From Bacillus sp. F19 (lineage in GTDB: Bacteria > Bacillota > Bacilli > Bacillales > Bacillaceae), in assembly GCA_023823795.1 (NCBI GenBank), contig CP085710.1, positions 1,576,001 to 1,640,000 of the forward strand: DNA of 64,000 bases. Reading direction: 5' to 3'. Position 1 is the stretch's first letter; each line of letters opens with the position of its first letter. Under the pieces are notes generated by a model, which had not been told where the DNA came from, did not search any database, and worked only from the letters and a program-made list of their open reading frames with translations. Of the stretch, positions 40,763 to 50,812 are shown in pieces. The translations under genes and the position numbers were made by a program.

Positions 40763-41671
40763 ATGGAAAAACAACTGCGTTCATTAACGACAGAATTGAG
40801 AAATGAACAAACTATGAATATTGACAGCGCAAATACACTCGAAATTCTTTCAATGATGAACAACGAAGATTTGAAAGTGGCGATCGCTGTGCAGGAGGTT
40901 TTGCCTGAAATTAAGGCAGCCGTTGAATGTGCATATGAATCGTTAAAGAAGGGAGGAAGATTGATTTACATCGGTGCAGGGACGAGCGGAAGACTTGGAG
41001 TCCTTGATGCGGTGGAGTGCCCGCCGACGTTCAGCACTTCACCTGATACAGTTATCGGCTTGATTGCAGGCGGAGAGAAAGCGATCGTCCGTGCTGTCGA
41101 AGGTGCAGAAGATAAAGAAGAATTCGGTGTAGCTGATTTGAAGGCTATTGATCTATCAGCTGATGACACTGTAGTTGGAATTGCTGCAAGCGGCCGGACA
41201 CCTTATGTAATTGGAGCCCTTCGGTATGCTAAAGAGACAGGTGCAAAAGCAATTGCGCTCTCTTGCAATAAGGATGCTAAAATTTCTGAAGCTGCCGATA
41301 TTGGCATCGAGGTTGTCGTAGGCCCTGAAGTGGTCACCGGCTCAACCAGGATGAAAGCGGCAACGGCTCATAAAATGGTGCTTAACATGATTTCAACAGC
41401 AACGATGATCAAGATCGGTAAGGTCTACGAAAATCTAATGGTCGATGTGAATGTCAGCAACCACAAACTGAAGGAGAGAGCGATCAGCATCATCCAAACG
41501 GTGACGGATGCTGGATATGATCTTGCAAAAGAAACGCTTGAAAAAGCAGAGCTTAAAGTCAAACCAGCGATTGTCATGATTAAAGCAAACACCTCATTAG
41601 AGGAAGCAATAAATCTATTAAATCGTGCGGATGGGGATGTACGAAAAGCCATCTCACTCCATACATCATAA
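40763..41671 (+). CDS. murQ: N-acetylmuramic acid 6-phosphate etherase
   Basis: ATG 40763 is 12 nt past AGGAGG, slightly long spacing; no better start exists. The 302-residue SIS protein has [20 protein letters not shown] with [17 protein letters not shown] with the second catalytic Glu, [12 protein letters not shown] and [21 protein letters not shown], all canonical for MurQ. It converts MurNAc-6-P to GlcNAc-6-P and D-lactate. First gene of murQ-murR-murP-mupG-amiE-nagZ-namZ. It differs from the nag-operon paralogue at the E-C-P-P-T motif. Confidence 0.95.
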   Translation: MEKQLRSLTTELRNEQTMNIDSANTLEILSMMNNEDLKVAIAVQEVLPEIKAAVECAYESLKKGGRLIYIGAGTSGRLGVLDAVECPPTFSTSPDTVIGLIAGGEKAIVRAVEGAEDKEEFGVADLKAIDLSADDTVVGIAASGRTPYVIGALRYAKETGAKAIALSCNKDAKISEAADIGIEVVVGPEVVTGSTRMKAATAHKMVLNMISTATMIKIGKVYENLMVDVNVSNHKLKERAISIIQTVTDAGYDLAKETLEKAELKVKPAIVMIKANTSLEEAINLLNRADGDVRKAISLHTS

Positions 41672-41683
41672 GGAGCGAGAACT

Positions 41684-42541
41684 ATGGCAACAGGCGGATT
41701 ATCCATCATTCAAACCATGCTTAACAAGCTGCCGCAGTCAGAGCAAAAACTTGCAGATTACATTCTGCAGCATCCGCATGAAGTAGTGAACAGCACGGTA
41801 AGTGAATTAAGCACGTCAGCGAAGACAAGCGGGGCAGCAGTTGTCAGGCTCTGCAAATCACTTGGCTTAAAAGGGTTCCAGGATCTGAAAATGAGAATTG
41901 CCGGTGATCTGATGAAATCTGTTGAACAGGGCTACCGTGATATTGAACCTTTCGAATCCCTTTACAGAGTGGTTGAAAAAACAACAAGCAACACAATTCA
42001 GATTATCCGTGATACAGCTGAAATTATTGATCATGAAAATCTGAAAACAGTCATCGGGATGCTGATGAAAGCTAAAAACGTTCATTTTTGCGGGGTAGGT
42101 GCTTCAAATATTGTGGCGCAGGATGCTCAGCAAAAACTGATCCGCATAAATAAAGGAGCAACGGCTTTTACAGACATGCATCTGGTTGCAACCCTGATTG
42201 CCAATGCCGATCCGGATGATGTCCTGTTCGCCATCTCTTTTTCCGGCGAGACACAGGAAATCATTAATGTGCTGAAGCTTGCAAAAGAGCGCGGCGTCAA
42301 AACAATCGGGCTTACTCACTTTGGGCAGACGACCGTATCAGCTCTGTGCGATGTTTCGCTTCACACGTCTTTTTCTAATGAAGCGCCGTTCAGGAGCGCA
42401 GCGACTTCTTCCAGGCTGGCACAGCTTTATATGATCGACATTTTGTTTCTCGCAATGGCTACAGAGCAGTACGATGAGACCGTGCAATATATAGATAATA
42501 CAAGAGCGGCCATCAAATCAATGACAGAAAAATATAAATAG
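41684..42541 (+). CDS. murR: MurR/RpiR-family regulator of MurNAc use
   Basis: A 285-residue regulator with an RpiR-type HTH (LPQSEQKLADYILQHPHEVVNSTVSELSTSAKTSGAAVVRLCKSLGLKGFQDLKMRIAGDL) and a C-terminal SIS domain (VHFCGVGASNIVAQDAQQKLIRINKGATAFTDMHLVATLIANADPDDVLFAISFSGETQEIINVL) for sugar-phosphate sensing. Known MurR proteins respond to MurNAc-6-P and repress the mur operon. The 14-bp inverted repeat over the promoter is its likely site. AAGGAGCGAGAACT precedes the ATG. Confidence 0.93.
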   Translation: MATGGLSIIQTMLNKLPQSEQKLADYILQHPHEVVNSTVSELSTSAKTSGAAVVRLCKSLGLKGFQDLKMRIAGDLMKSVEQGYRDIEPFESLYRVVEKTTSNTIQIIRDTAEIIDHENLKTVIGMLMKAKNVHFCGVGASNIVAQDAQQKLIRINKGATAFTDMHLVATLIANADPDDVLFAISFSGETQEIINVLKLAKERGVKTIGLTHFGQTTVSALCDVSLHTSFSNEAPFRSAATSSRLAQLYMIDILFLAMATEQYDETVQYIDNTRAAIKSMTEKYK

Positions 42542-42564
42542 GCACTTTTAAAGGGGGCTTTAAG

Positions 42565-43935
42565 ATGGCAAAGGGGAATAACAGAAACTTATTGATTGCC
42601 GAACAACTATTGGAGCATCTTGGCGGAGCGGCTAACATTGCGACCTCCACGCATTGCATGACAAGACTTCGCGTCGCGCCGCAGGACCGTTCAAAGGTCA
42701 ACATGGAAGCCATCAAGAAAACAGAAGGGGTTCTGGGTATTGTAGAGGAAGAAACGATCCAAATCATCCTTGGACCCGGTGCTGTAAATAAAGTTTCAGC
42801 AGAGTTTGAAAAACTGCTTGCAGCTGCTGATGATTTTGACCTGAAAGACGCAGCTTCCAAAAACAAATCAGAGATTGATAAAAAGAATGCCAAACCTTTT
42901 AAACTCTTTTTGAGAAGAATCGCAAGCATCTTCATTCCACTGATTCCTGCCCTTGTAGCTTCAGGTTTGATTACCGGGATTACAAAAGCGATTGTTCAGG
43001 CAGGCTGGCTTGCAGCAGATTCACAATTAGCTATTATCCTAACCGTTATCGGATCTGGACTGTTTGCTTACCTTGGTATTTTAGTAGGAACGAACGCAGC
43101 TAAAGAATTCGGCGGTTCCCCAGCGCTTGGAGCACTGGCTGGTATCCTCGTCATCAACCCGGCTGTAGGCGACATTGCTTTATTTGGTGAAAACCTGCTT
43201 CCTGGACGCGGAGGGTTAATAGGGGTTTTATTCGCAGCCATCTTCATCGCGTTTGTTGAAAAACAAGTAAGAAAATTTGTGCCGCAATCTCTTGACATCA
43301 TCATTACACCTACCATTGCGCTATTGATCACTGGTATCGTCACTTACATTATATTCATGCCAGTCGGCGGATTTGTATCAGATGCGATAACGAAAGGCTT
43401 ACTCAGTGTGCTGGATCTTGGCGGAGTTGTTGCCGGCTTTGTTCTTGGCGCAACGTTCCTTCCGTTAGTTGTAACCGGACTTCATCAAGGATTAACACCA
43501 GTTCACCTTGAGCTGATTAACTCTATTGGTGATGATCCATTGCTTCCAATCCTTGCTATGGGCGGAGCGGGTCAAGTCGGCGCAGCATTTGCTATCTACT
43601 TTAAAACGAAAAAGAAAAGCTTAAAGCGTGCAATCGGCGGAGGGCTTCCTTCAGGAATGCTCGGAATCGGCGAACCGTTAATCTTTGGTGTGACGCTTCC
43701 GCTTGGCCGTCCGTTCTTAACAGCATGTTTAGGCGCAGGTGTAGGGGGAGCTTTCCAGGCTCATTTTGATATCGCAACAATCGCAGTTGGCGTATCAGGT
43801 CTTCCGCTCACATTCTTAGTTCACACGAATCAAATTATTCTATACCTTGCTGGATTATTAATCTCATATGCAGCTGGATTTATTTTCACTTACCTATTCG
43901 GATTTAAAGATGAAATGGCAGCTGAATTCAAGTGA
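42565..43935 (+). CDS. murP: MurNAc-specific PTS permease, EIIBC
   Basis: A 456-residue permease. EIIB is N-terminal with HCMTRLRVAP (phosphocysteine near residue 33), then a linker rich in Lys, and an EIIC domain of about ten segments ending TYLFGFKDEMAAEFK. MLGIGEPLIFGVTLPLGRPF carries the conserved G-E-P-L-I-F. EIIA is absent. It imports MurNAc and yields MurNAc-6-P. AAAGGGGGCTTTAAG sets the ATG. Its stop overlaps the next GTG (GTGA). Confidence 0.93.
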   Translation: MAKGNNRNLLIAEQLLEHLGGAANIATSTHCMTRLRVAPQDRSKVNMEAIKKTEGVLGIVEEETIQIILGPGAVNKVSAEFEKLLAAADDFDLKDAASKNKSEIDKKNAKPFKLFLRRIASIFIPLIPALVASGLITGITKAIVQAGWLAADSQLAIILTVIGSGLFAYLGILVGTNAAKEFGGSPALGALAGILVINPAVGDIALFGENLLPGRGGLIGVLFAAIFIAFVEKQVRKFVPQSLDIIITPTIALLITGIVTYIIFMPVGGFVSDAITKGLLSVLDLGGVVAGFVLGATFLPLVVTGLHQGLTPVHLELINSIGDDPLLPILAMGGAGQVGAAFAIYFKTKKKSLKRAIGGGLPSGMLGIGEPLIFGVTLPLGRPFLTACLGAGVGGAFQAHFDIATIAVGVSGLPLTFLVHTNQIILYLAGLLISYAAGFIFTYLFGFKDEMAAEFK

Positions 43936-44942
43936 TCGGCATTTCATTTTATCTACAGGATCCTCATGCAGAAAAACAAATTGTTCATGCAGCACAATCA
44001 GGAGTGAAGCGGGCGTTTACCTCGCTTCACATCCCTGAAGAAAAAGGCAGCCTCATCCAGAGGATGTCTGAGCTTCTAAAGCTTGCACAGTCCCATGATA
44101 TTGAGATTCATGCAGATGTCTCTTTAAAGACACTTGACCACCTTGGAATCAGCAGGTTCGAAGATTTATCATCGTACGGTATTAAAGGAATCCGTCTTGA
44201 TGACGGGTTTGACTATGAAACAATTAAATCTTTATCACACGTTTTCTCTCTTTCACTTAATGCAAGCACGCTTACAGAAAAGGAGTTGCTGACTGTTCTT
44301 GGCAGCGGAATTAAATCAGACAGTCTCATTGCCTGGCACAATTTTTATCCTAGGCGTGAAACGGGACTTGACGAAGCATTTTTTCATCAGCAGAATCAAA
44401 TGTTCAAAAAATACGGCATACCGATTGCTGCATTTATTCCGGGTACGCATGCAAAACGCGGACCGCTTTTTGACGGCCTGCCTACACTAGAAAAGCACAG
44501 GGGCATAAACCCTTATGCTGCCGCCGTAGAATTGCTGCAGCAAGTTGATGAAGTATTCATAGGGGATCCGGGCATAGAAAAGGAGCTGCTCGAAAATCTT
44601 TCTATCTATGAAAATCAGAATATTCTTATAATAAATGTCATCTCCAGTACTTTTAAAAGCGGGACATATCAATTTCGTCCTGACGTTTCAAGAGATGTAT
44701 TCCGCCTTCAAGGTACACGCATAGCTTCAGAGGTAGAGCCAGAGAATACCATCGCGCGTCAAATAGGAATGATTACGATGGACAATGACGGATACGGGCG
44801 CTACAGGGGTGAAATTCAAATTTGCAGACGGGATCTGGAGGCAGACGAACGGGTAAATGTCATCGGACATGTTTTAGCAGAAGATCTGCCGCTGCTTAAT
44901 CTGGCCCTGCCTGGTCAAAAAGTGAAACTGGTAGTTTCATAA
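43932..44942 (+). CDS. mupG: 6-phospho-N-acetylmuramidase (DUF871 family)
   Basis: GTG 43932 overlaps the murP stop. The 336-residue protein is a DUF871 TIM barrel (FYLQDPHAEKQIVHAAQSGVKRAFTSLHIPEEKG, then LRLDDGF-like IRLDDGFDYETI and HNFYPRRETGLDEAFFHQQN) with a small C-terminal cyclophilin-like domain. In S. aureus MupG cleaves MurNAc-6-P-GlcNAc imported by MurP into MurNAc-6-P and GlcNAc. Its place directly after murP supports this. There is no signal peptide, so it is cytoplasmic. Confidence 0.9.
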   Translation: MIGISFYLQDPHAEKQIVHAAQSGVKRAFTSLHIPEEKGSLIQRMSELLKLAQSHDIEIHADVSLKTLDHLGISRFEDLSSYGIKGIRLDDGFDYETIKSLSHVFSLSLNASTLTEKELLTVLGSGIKSDSLIAWHNFYPRRETGLDEAFFHQQNQMFKKYGIPIAAFIPGTHAKRGPLFDGLPTLEKHRGINPYAAAVELLQQVDEVFIGDPGIEKELLENLSIYENQNILIINVISSTFKSGTYQFRPDVSRDVFRLQGTRIASEVEPENTIARQIGMITMDNDGYGRYRGEIQICRRDLEADERVNVIGHVLAEDLPLLNLALPGQKVKLVVS

Positions 44943-44972
44943 GCGATTAAAATACGATTTCAAAGGGGAAAC

Positions 44973-46337
44973 ATGATGAAAAAATGGACAAGCTGTGCAC
45001 TAACTTCTGTTCTTGCCATCTCATTACTTGTACCTTCTGCTTCTTTTGCAGAGCCAAATGAAAAAGCCTCGCACAAAGCACATGTTCAGTATCCTGTATT
45101 AACAAAAGCAAAGAAGCCGGAGGAAGTCGGATTTTCCTCTGAAAAGCTTGAAAAAGTCGATCAGCTGATTGAAAAAGAAGTAGCCGCAGGGTTTCCGGGA
45201 GCTGCGCTGATTGTCATAAAAGACGGGAAAATTGTGAAAAATGAGAGCTATGGCTATAAACAGAAATTTGATGGACATACACCGCTTAAGAAATTTTTGA
45301 AAATGGAAAACGACACCTTGTTTGATCTTGCATCCAATACGAAAATGTATGCAGCGAATTTTGCCCTTCAGAAGCTGGCAAGCGAAGGAAAGATTGATAT
45401 TCATGCAAAAGTTCAGGATTACATTCCTGAATTTAAAGACACAGAAGCAGATGTGATTAAAGGAAAAGATACGATGCGCATTATCGATGTGCTTCATCAC
45501 ACTGCCGGCTTTAAACCAGACCCACAGTACCATAACCCTGCGGTCTCAAAAGAGCTTTATTCCCAGGAACGTGAAAAAACGATTGAAAACATTAATAAAA
45601 CTCCGCTTACATATGAGCCTGGGACACAAAATGTCTACAGTGACGTTGACTATATGCTGCTTGGGACTATTGTGGAAAAAATTACAGGCCAAAAGCTAGA
45701 TGAATATGTAGAAAACGAATTGTACAAGCCGCTTAATTTAAAAGATACGGTGTTTAATCCGCTGCAAAAAGGCTTCAAGCCTAAGGAGATTGCGGCTACT
45801 GAGCTATTAGGCAACACGCGTGACGGAGTGATTCATTTCCCGAACATCCGAACATACACGCTTCAAGGGGAAGTACATGATGAAAAAGCGTTCTATTCAA
45901 TGGAGGGTGTTTCCGGACATGCTGGCTTATTCTCGACAACCAGTGATCTCGCTGTTCTTCTGCAGGTCATGCTGAACGGCGGCGGCTACGGAAATGAAAA
46001 ATTGTTTGATGAAGAAACGATTGAAGAATTCGTTGCACCATCTGAAAAGAATGCGACTTACGGTCTCGGCTGGAGATTAAACGGCAATGACAGCATGGAC
46101 TGGATGTTCAGCAAATATGCAAGCGACAGTGCTTACGGCCATACAGGGTGGACAGGAACGGTGACAATCATTGATCCAGAACAGGATTTGGGAATCGTCC
46201 TGCTCACGAATAAAAAGCATTCGCCGCTCGTGAATCCTGCTGCTAACTCCAATCAATTTTTCGGAGATCTTTTCACAACAGGAAGCTACGGAAGTGTTGT
46301 AACAGCTGTTTACGAAGCTTTAGAATCAAATCAATAA
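44973..46337 (+). CDS. amiE: Secreted serine hydrolase, MurNAc-L-alanine amidase (AmiE/YbbE type)
   Basis: A 454-residue exported protein with signal peptide ending SASFA-E (about residue 26). It is a beta-lactamase-fold enzyme: Ser121-N-T-Lys124 is the S-x-x-K catalytic pair, Y-S-D is the second motif, and GHTGWTG is the third. The B. subtilis homologue AmiE, in the same operon, removes the peptide from muropeptides after NagZ and before uptake. AAAGGGG precedes ATGATG. It also resembles penicillin-binding protein 4*-like esterases, but context favours AmiE. Confidence 0.88.
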   Translation: MMKKWTSCALTSVLAISLLVPSASFAEPNEKASHKAHVQYPVLTKAKKPEEVGFSSEKLEKVDQLIEKEVAAGFPGAALIVIKDGKIVKNESYGYKQKFDGHTPLKKFLKMENDTLFDLASNTKMYAANFALQKLASEGKIDIHAKVQDYIPEFKDTEADVIKGKDTMRIIDVLHHTAGFKPDPQYHNPAVSKELYSQEREKTIENINKTPLTYEPGTQNVYSDVDYMLLGTIVEKITGQKLDEYVENELYKPLNLKDTVFNPLQKGFKPKEIAATELLGNTRDGVIHFPNIRTYTLQGEVHDEKAFYSMEGVSGHAGLFSTTSDLAVLLQVMLNGGGYGNEKLFDEETIEEFVAPSEKNATYGLGWRLNGNDSMDWMFSKYASDSAYGHTGWTGTVTIIDPEQDLGIVLLTNKKHSPLVNPAANSNQFFGDLFTTGSYGSVVTAVYEALESNQ

Positions 46338-46352
46338 AAAGGGGATGGGAAC

Positions 46353-48272
46353 ATGTTTAAAAAGAAATGGGCAGCAGCCGCTTTGGCTGCAGTGCTATCA
46401 GTTTCAGCTTTAGCAGGCATCAAACCTGCTAAAGCGTCAGCTGAAACTGATGTAAAAGCGATTGTTGAAGGCATGACGGTTGATGAAAAAGTGGGCCAGA
46501 TGCTGATGCCGGATTTCCGCAACTGGAAAAAACAAGGGGAAAGCAAAGCTACTGGCTTTACAGTAATGAATGATGAAGTGGGAAGCATCATTCAGAAATA
46601 TCATTTAGGCGGCGTCATTCTATTTGCTGAAAACGTCGTTGGAACGGAGCAAACAGCCCGCTTGACAGATGGCCTGCAAAAAGCGAGCCCAGAACTTCCG
46701 CTTTTTATTACCATTGATCAGGAAGGCGGAATCGTAACACGCCTTCAAACCGGAACGAATCTGCCCGGCAATATGGCTCTCGGTGCAGCAAGAAGTGAAA
46801 AGTACGCCTATCAGACTGGCGAAATCATTGGAAAAGAATTATCGTCACTAGGCGTCAATGTAAACTTCGGTCCATCTGTAGATGTAAACAACAACCCTGG
46901 AAACCCTGTAATCGGAGTACGCTCATACAGCTCAAACCCTGAGCTTGTTTCTAAGCTTGGCATCCAAACAATTAAAGGACTCCAAAGCCAAAACATGGCT
47001 GCGACAACAAAGCATTTCCCGGGACATGGCGATACGGCAACTGACAGTCATTATGGTCTTCCGCTAGTTACACATGACAAGGAGAGATTGCGTTCTGTGG
47101 AGCTTGTGCCTTTCCAGAAAGCGATTGATGAAGGCGTGGATATGGTGATGACAGCCCACGTACAATTCCCTGCATTTGATGATACAACGTATATCAGCAA
47201 AAAAGACGGCCAGGAAATTTTGGTTCCAGCCACTCTTTCCAAAAAAGTCCTGACAGGCTTGCTCCGCGAGGAAATGGGCTTTGAAGGTGTCATCGTCACA
47301 GATGCGCTGAACATGAAAGCAATCGCTGACAACTTTGGCCAGGAAGAAGCCGTCGTTTTAGCTTTAAAATCAGGTGTAGATATTGCGTTAATGCCTGCGC
47401 AGGTCAACTCGCTTGAAATGGAAAAGAATTTAGCCTCTGTATTTAACGCAGTAAAGGAGGCCATTGAAACTGGTGACCTTCCGATTGGGCAGGTAAATGC
47501 TTCAGTTGAGAGAATCCTTGAACTTAAAGTCAAACGCGGTATTTTGACTCCTGATCACACACCGATCGACGAGAAAGTAGAAAATGCACTAAACGTTGTT
47601 GGAAATCAGGATCATTTGAAAAAAGAAAAGAAAATGGCGGAGGATGCTGTTACTCTTTTGAAAAATGAAGACAATACACTTCCTTTCAAACCGAAGAAAA
47701 ATGATAAAGTCCTTGTGCTCGCTCCTTTTGCTGATCAAGTAGAAGCGATGACAAGAAGCATTAAAGAATTAAAGGGCAAGAAGAAAGATGTAGAAGTGAC
47801 TGGCTATGCGTTCTCAAATAAATCATTTAATGATGAAGTAGCTGCGATGATTGATGAAGCGGACTATGTAATTACGGGCTCTTACGTTGTTAAAAATGAT
47901 CCTGCTGTAAATGATGGCGTAATCGATGACAGCGTTCAGGACTCCAGTAAATGGGCAACGGCTTTCCCGAGAGCGGTTATGAAAGATGCTGAAGCCAAGA
48001 AAAAAGAATTTGTGTTAATGAGTTTGCGCAACCCATATGATGCAGCGAATTTTGAAGAAGCTAAAGCTGTGCTTGCGGTTTATGGATTTAAAGGCTTTTC
48101 AAATGGAGCCTACAGACAGCCGAATATCCCGGCGGGCATTAAAACAATCTTTGGCGAATCAAAGCCACAAGGTAAATTGCCTGTAGATATTCCATCCGTT
48201 ACTCAACCAGATGAAATTCTTTATCCGTTTGGCTATGGACTCGATATTCGTTCAGGCAAGCAGCTTAAATAA
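46353..48272 (+). CDS. nagZ: Exo-beta-N-acetylglucosaminidase, GH3
   Basis: A 639-residue secreted enzyme with signal peptide (cut near KASA, residue 31). The GH3 NagZ signature [18 protein letters not shown] provides the His-Asp dyad unique to NagZ-like GH3, and VTDALNM carries the nucleophile Asp. A C-terminal alpha/beta domain follows from about residue 420, as in the two-domain B. subtilis NagZ. It removes terminal GlcNAc from muropeptides outside the cell. 15 bp separate it from amiE; AAAGGGGATGGGAAC sets the ATG. Confidence 0.93.
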   Translation: MFKKKWAAAALAAVLSVSALAGIKPAKASAETDVKAIVEGMTVDEKVGQMLMPDFRNWKKQGESKATGFTVMNDEVGSIIQKYHLGGVILFAENVVGTEQTARLTDGLQKASPELPLFITIDQEGGIVTRLQTGTNLPGNMALGAARSEKYAYQTGEIIGKELSSLGVNVNFGPSVDVNNNPGNPVIGVRSYSSNPELVSKLGIQTIKGLQSQNMAATTKHFPGHGDTATDSHYGLPLVTHDKERLRSVELVPFQKAIDEGVDMVMTAHVQFPAFDDTTYISKKDGQEILVPATLSKKVLTGLLREEMGFEGVIVTDALNMKAIADNFGQEEAVVLALKSGVDIALMPAQVNSLEMEKNLASVFNAVKEAIETGDLPIGQVNASVERILELKVKRGILTPDHTPIDEKVENALNVVGNQDHLKKEKKMAEDAVTLLKNEDNTLPFKPKKNDKVLVLAPFADQVEAMTRSIKELKGKKKDVEVTGYAFSNKSFNDEVAAMIDEADYVITGSYVVKNDPAVNDGVIDDSVQDSSKWATAFPRAVMKDAEAKKKEFVLMSLRNPYDAANFEEAKAVLAVYGFKGFSNGAYRQPNIPAGIKTIFGESKPQGKLPVDIPSVTQPDEILYPFGYGLDIRSGKQLK

Positions 48273-48297
48273 TCCGATTTGAAGGGGAGAGGTTTCA

Positions 48298-49539
48298 TTG
48301 AAACGAATTCTTGTGCTGATAACGATTCTGATGCTTGCGCTAAGTGCTTTGCCTGCAGCAAAAGATGTTGCTGCCCATAAGGAAAAGAAAAAGAATAAAG
48401 TTACGCCTGGCGTAGAGGTCCTTTTAGATGATCAAAAAGAGCTCTTGAAAGGGAAAAAAGTGGGCTTAATTACGAATCCGACAGGCATTGACTCAAAACT
48501 GAACAGCATTGTGGACTTGCTCCACAATGATCCGGATATTGAACTCACAGCCTTATTCGGTCCGGAGCATGGGGTGCGCGGGGATGCTCAAGCTGGGTCT
48601 TACGTCGAATTCTATATTGATGAAAAAACTGGCTTGCCTGTCTACAGCCTTTATGGACAGACAAAAAAACCAACACCTGAAATGCTTGAAAATGTAGAAG
48701 TACTTCTATTTGATATCCAGGACGTAGGCACCCGGCACTATACGTACATTTACACAATGGCCTATGCGATGGAAGCGGCAAAAGAGAATAACATTCCGAT
48801 CGTCGTACTTGACCGACCGAATCCGCAAGGGGGACTTTCAGTGGACGGACCCGTTCTGGAGCCTGACGTCGCATCTTTTGTCGGACTTTACCCAATTCCT
48901 ACAAAGCATGGAATGACTCTAGGGGAGCTTGCCAATTTCTTTAATGAAGAGTTTGAAATTGGAGCAGACCTGACAGTTGTCAAAATGAAAGGCTGGAAGC
49001 GCTCCATGGATTACGACGATACAGGACTCCCATTTGTCCTGCCGTCGCCTAACATGCCAACTGTTTCAACAACATTTGTTTATCCGGCAACTGGTCTGAT
49101 TGAAGGAACAAACCTGTCGGAAGGACGCGGAACAACCAAGCCGTTTGAACTAATCGGAGCACCATATATCAACAGCACAGACCTTGCAGCAGAACTGAAC
49201 TCCCTCAGTCTTCCAGGCGTGAAATTCAGAGCTGCATCCTTTACACCGACATTCTCAAAACATGCCGGGAAACTTAGTCATGGCGTAGAGATTTATGTAA
49301 CTGACCGCGAAGAATTTGATGCAATTCCAACAGGTCTTCACATCATCAAAACGATTCATGACATGTATCCAAATGACTTCCAATTTCTATCAAACAACTT
49401 CTTCGATAAATTGATCGGAAACGACTGGGTCAGACCAATGATCCTTGAAGGAGCTTCTGTTACAGACATCATGAATCAGTACCAGAAAGAACAGGATGAA
49501 TTTAAGAAGGTTAGGGAAGAGTATTTGATCTATAAGTGA
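48298..49539 (+). CDS. namZ: Exo-beta-N-acetylmuramidase (DUF1343, YbbC type)
   Basis: TTG 48298 follows GGGGAGAGG. The 413-residue secreted protein has a signal peptide (LVLITILMLALSALPAAKDVAA) and a DUF1343 catalytic domain: GKKVGLITNPTGIDS, LTALFGPEHGVRGDAQAG, SLYGQTKKPTPEML, LFDIQDVGTRHYTYIYTM, and VLDRPNPQGG. NamZ of B. subtilis (GH171) releases MurNAc from non-reducing ends, working with NagZ and AmiE. It is the last gene of the mur operon, ending at a strong terminator. Confidence 0.92.
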   Translation: MKRILVLITILMLALSALPAAKDVAAHKEKKKNKVTPGVEVLLDDQKELLKGKKVGLITNPTGIDSKLNSIVDLLHNDPDIELTALFGPEHGVRGDAQAGSYVEFYIDEKTGLPVYSLYGQTKKPTPEMLENVEVLLFDIQDVGTRHYTYIYTMAYAMEAAKENNIPIVVLDRPNPQGGLSVDGPVLEPDVASFVGLYPIPTKHGMTLGELANFFNEEFEIGADLTVVKMKGWKRSMDYDDTGLPFVLPSPNMPTVSTTFVYPATGLIEGTNLSEGRGTTKPFELIGAPYINSTDLAAELNSLSLPGVKFRAASFTPTFSKHAGKLSHGVEIYVTDREEFDAIPTGLHIIKTIHDMYPNDFQFLSNNFFDKLIGNDWVRPMILEGASVTDIMNQYQKEQDEFKKVREEYLIYK

Positions 49540-49547
49540 TTGTTGTA

Positions 49548-49583
49548 AAAGGGTGAAATCATTGTGATTTCACCCTTTTTTTA
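49548..49583 (+). terminator. Terminator of the mur operon
   Basis: AGGGTGAAATCA and TGATTTCACCCT pair around a 2-4 nt loop, followed by T-run. Confidence 0.9.
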
Positions 49584-49600
49584 TTGGAAAGTCCGAAATG

Positions 49601-49683
49601 GAATTTGACCGTATAATCCTGAAAATCGGCCGTAAATAGTCAAAATAGGCAGTTGAAATTGTGAATTTGACCGTATAGGCTGT
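49601..49683. repeat. 20/21-bp-phased degenerate intergenic tract
   Basis: GAATTTGACCGTATA occurs at 49601 and 49663. Between them lie GAAAATCGGCCGTAAATAG and AAAATAGGCAGTTG at 20- and 21-bp steps, giving four similar segments. Same style as tracts at 17.4 and 38.6 kb. Confidence 0.5.
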
Positions 49684-49889
49684 TTCAGCCAATGAACTGA
49701 AAAATTGATTGCAACTTCAGATGCACCTATGTAGAATTAATCTAATAAATCGATTTAGCGGAAGAGATAAAGATTAATTCAAGTACTAATTAAAATTTAT
49801 TGATTTTTCGTAATATTTTGTGAATTTGTATCATTTATCCTCATTTGATCCTCGCCTATACTTAAAAAAAGAAGATAAAAGGAGGAATT

Positions 49890-49940
49890 ATGAAACCGAT
49901 AAATGAAAGCGCAATCACAAATGTGATAAATCAAAATTGA
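49890..49940 (+). CDS. Possible 16-aa leader peptide containing a cre site
   Basis: ATG 49890 follows AAAAGGAGGAATT. The frame MKPINESAITNVINQN ends with TGA 25 bp before the next gene. The cre-like site lies within it. It may be a translated leader or the stub of a deleted gene. ATCACAAATGTGAT next to it is a short dyad. Confidence 0.3.
   Translation: MKPINESAITNVINQN
49904..49917 (+). promoter_or_regulatory. Candidate cre (CcpA) site in the isomerase leader
   Basis: TGAAAGCGCAATCA matches TGWAANCGNTNWCA at 13 of 14 positions, 42 bp downstream of a TATACT -10-like box (49857-49862), a roadblock position. Confidence 0.5.
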
Positions 49941-49964
49941 GATGAAAACCAAGGAGGAAATGGA

Positions 49965-50792
49965 ATGCTGACATTAACAGGCTTTGCTGATGAAATTTCA
50001 CCAGACTTGAATGTTCAGATTGAAGTGCTGGAATCTGAAGATATCCGATTTATAGAACTTAGGGGAGTTTGGGAAAAAAATGTTCTTCAATTATCTGATG
50101 AAGAATTAAGGAGAATAAAAGAAGAATTGTTAAGAAAGGGATTACAATTATCTTCGATTGGTTCTCCAATAGGAAAAATAAGTATTCTGGACGATTTCGA
50201 TGAACATTTGATTCAATTTGAACGGGCTTTGTTTGCAGCTGAATTTTTCAATGCAAAATATATCCGCATTTTCTCTTTTTTTATACCTGATGGACATAAC
50301 CCTGATGCCTATAGAGACGAAGTAATCGGCAGATTGTCCATCCTGGTGAAAAAGGCAGAGCAGGCAGGGATTGTCCTTTTGCATGAGAATGAAAAAGAAA
50401 TATTCGGAGACAATGCCATTCGGTGCTTAGATATTCTGGAAACGATTCATTCACCTTATCTAAGAATGGCCTTTGATCCTGCAAACTTTGTTCAATGCGG
50501 TGTAAAGCCATATTCTGAAGCTTACCCTTTATTAAAATCATATGTAGAATATGTGCACATAAAAGATGCATTGTTTGAAAGCGGAAAGGTTGTTCCTGCA
50601 GGTAAAGGAGATGGTGAAGTAAGAGAACTGCTGCAAACGCTTAAAACAAGCGGGTATGATGGATTTCTTTCTTTGGAACCTCATTTGGCTGCTGCTGAAA
50701 CATTCTCCGGATTTAGTGGACCGGACTTGTTTAAAGTTGCTGCAAAAGCTTTAAAGGATCTACTGCAAGAGATAGAATCAAAGTGGAAATAA
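49965..50792 (+). CDS. Sugar phosphate isomerase/epimerase family protein (TIM barrel)
   Basis: A 275-residue AP-endonuclease-2-type TIM barrel. The metal site residues appear in LLHENEKEIFGD (Glu near 146), MAFDPANFVQCG (Asp), YVHIKDA (His-Asp) and FLSLEPHL (Glu). Such enzymes isomerise or epimerise keto-sugars or inositol derivatives with Mn2+ or Zn2+. Partnered with a Gfo/Idh/MocA dehydrogenase 20 bp downstream, it likely belongs to a catabolic pathway for a sugar or polyol; the substrate is not deducible. CCAAGGAGG precedes the ATG. A cre-like site lies in the leader. Confidence 0.85.
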   Translation: MLTLTGFADEISPDLNVQIEVLESEDIRFIELRGVWEKNVLQLSDEELRRIKEELLRKGLQLSSIGSPIGKISILDDFDEHLIQFERALFAAEFFNAKYIRIFSFFIPDGHNPDAYRDEVIGRLSILVKKAEQAGIVLLHENEKEIFGDNAIRCLDILETIHSPYLRMAFDPANFVQCGVKPYSEAYPLLKSYVEYVHIKDALFESGKVVPAGKGDGEVRELLQTLKTSGYDGFLSLEPHLAAAETFSGFSGPDLFKVAAKALKDLLQEIESKWK

Positions 50793-50812
50793 TCGGGAGA
50801 GGATGAAATCAG

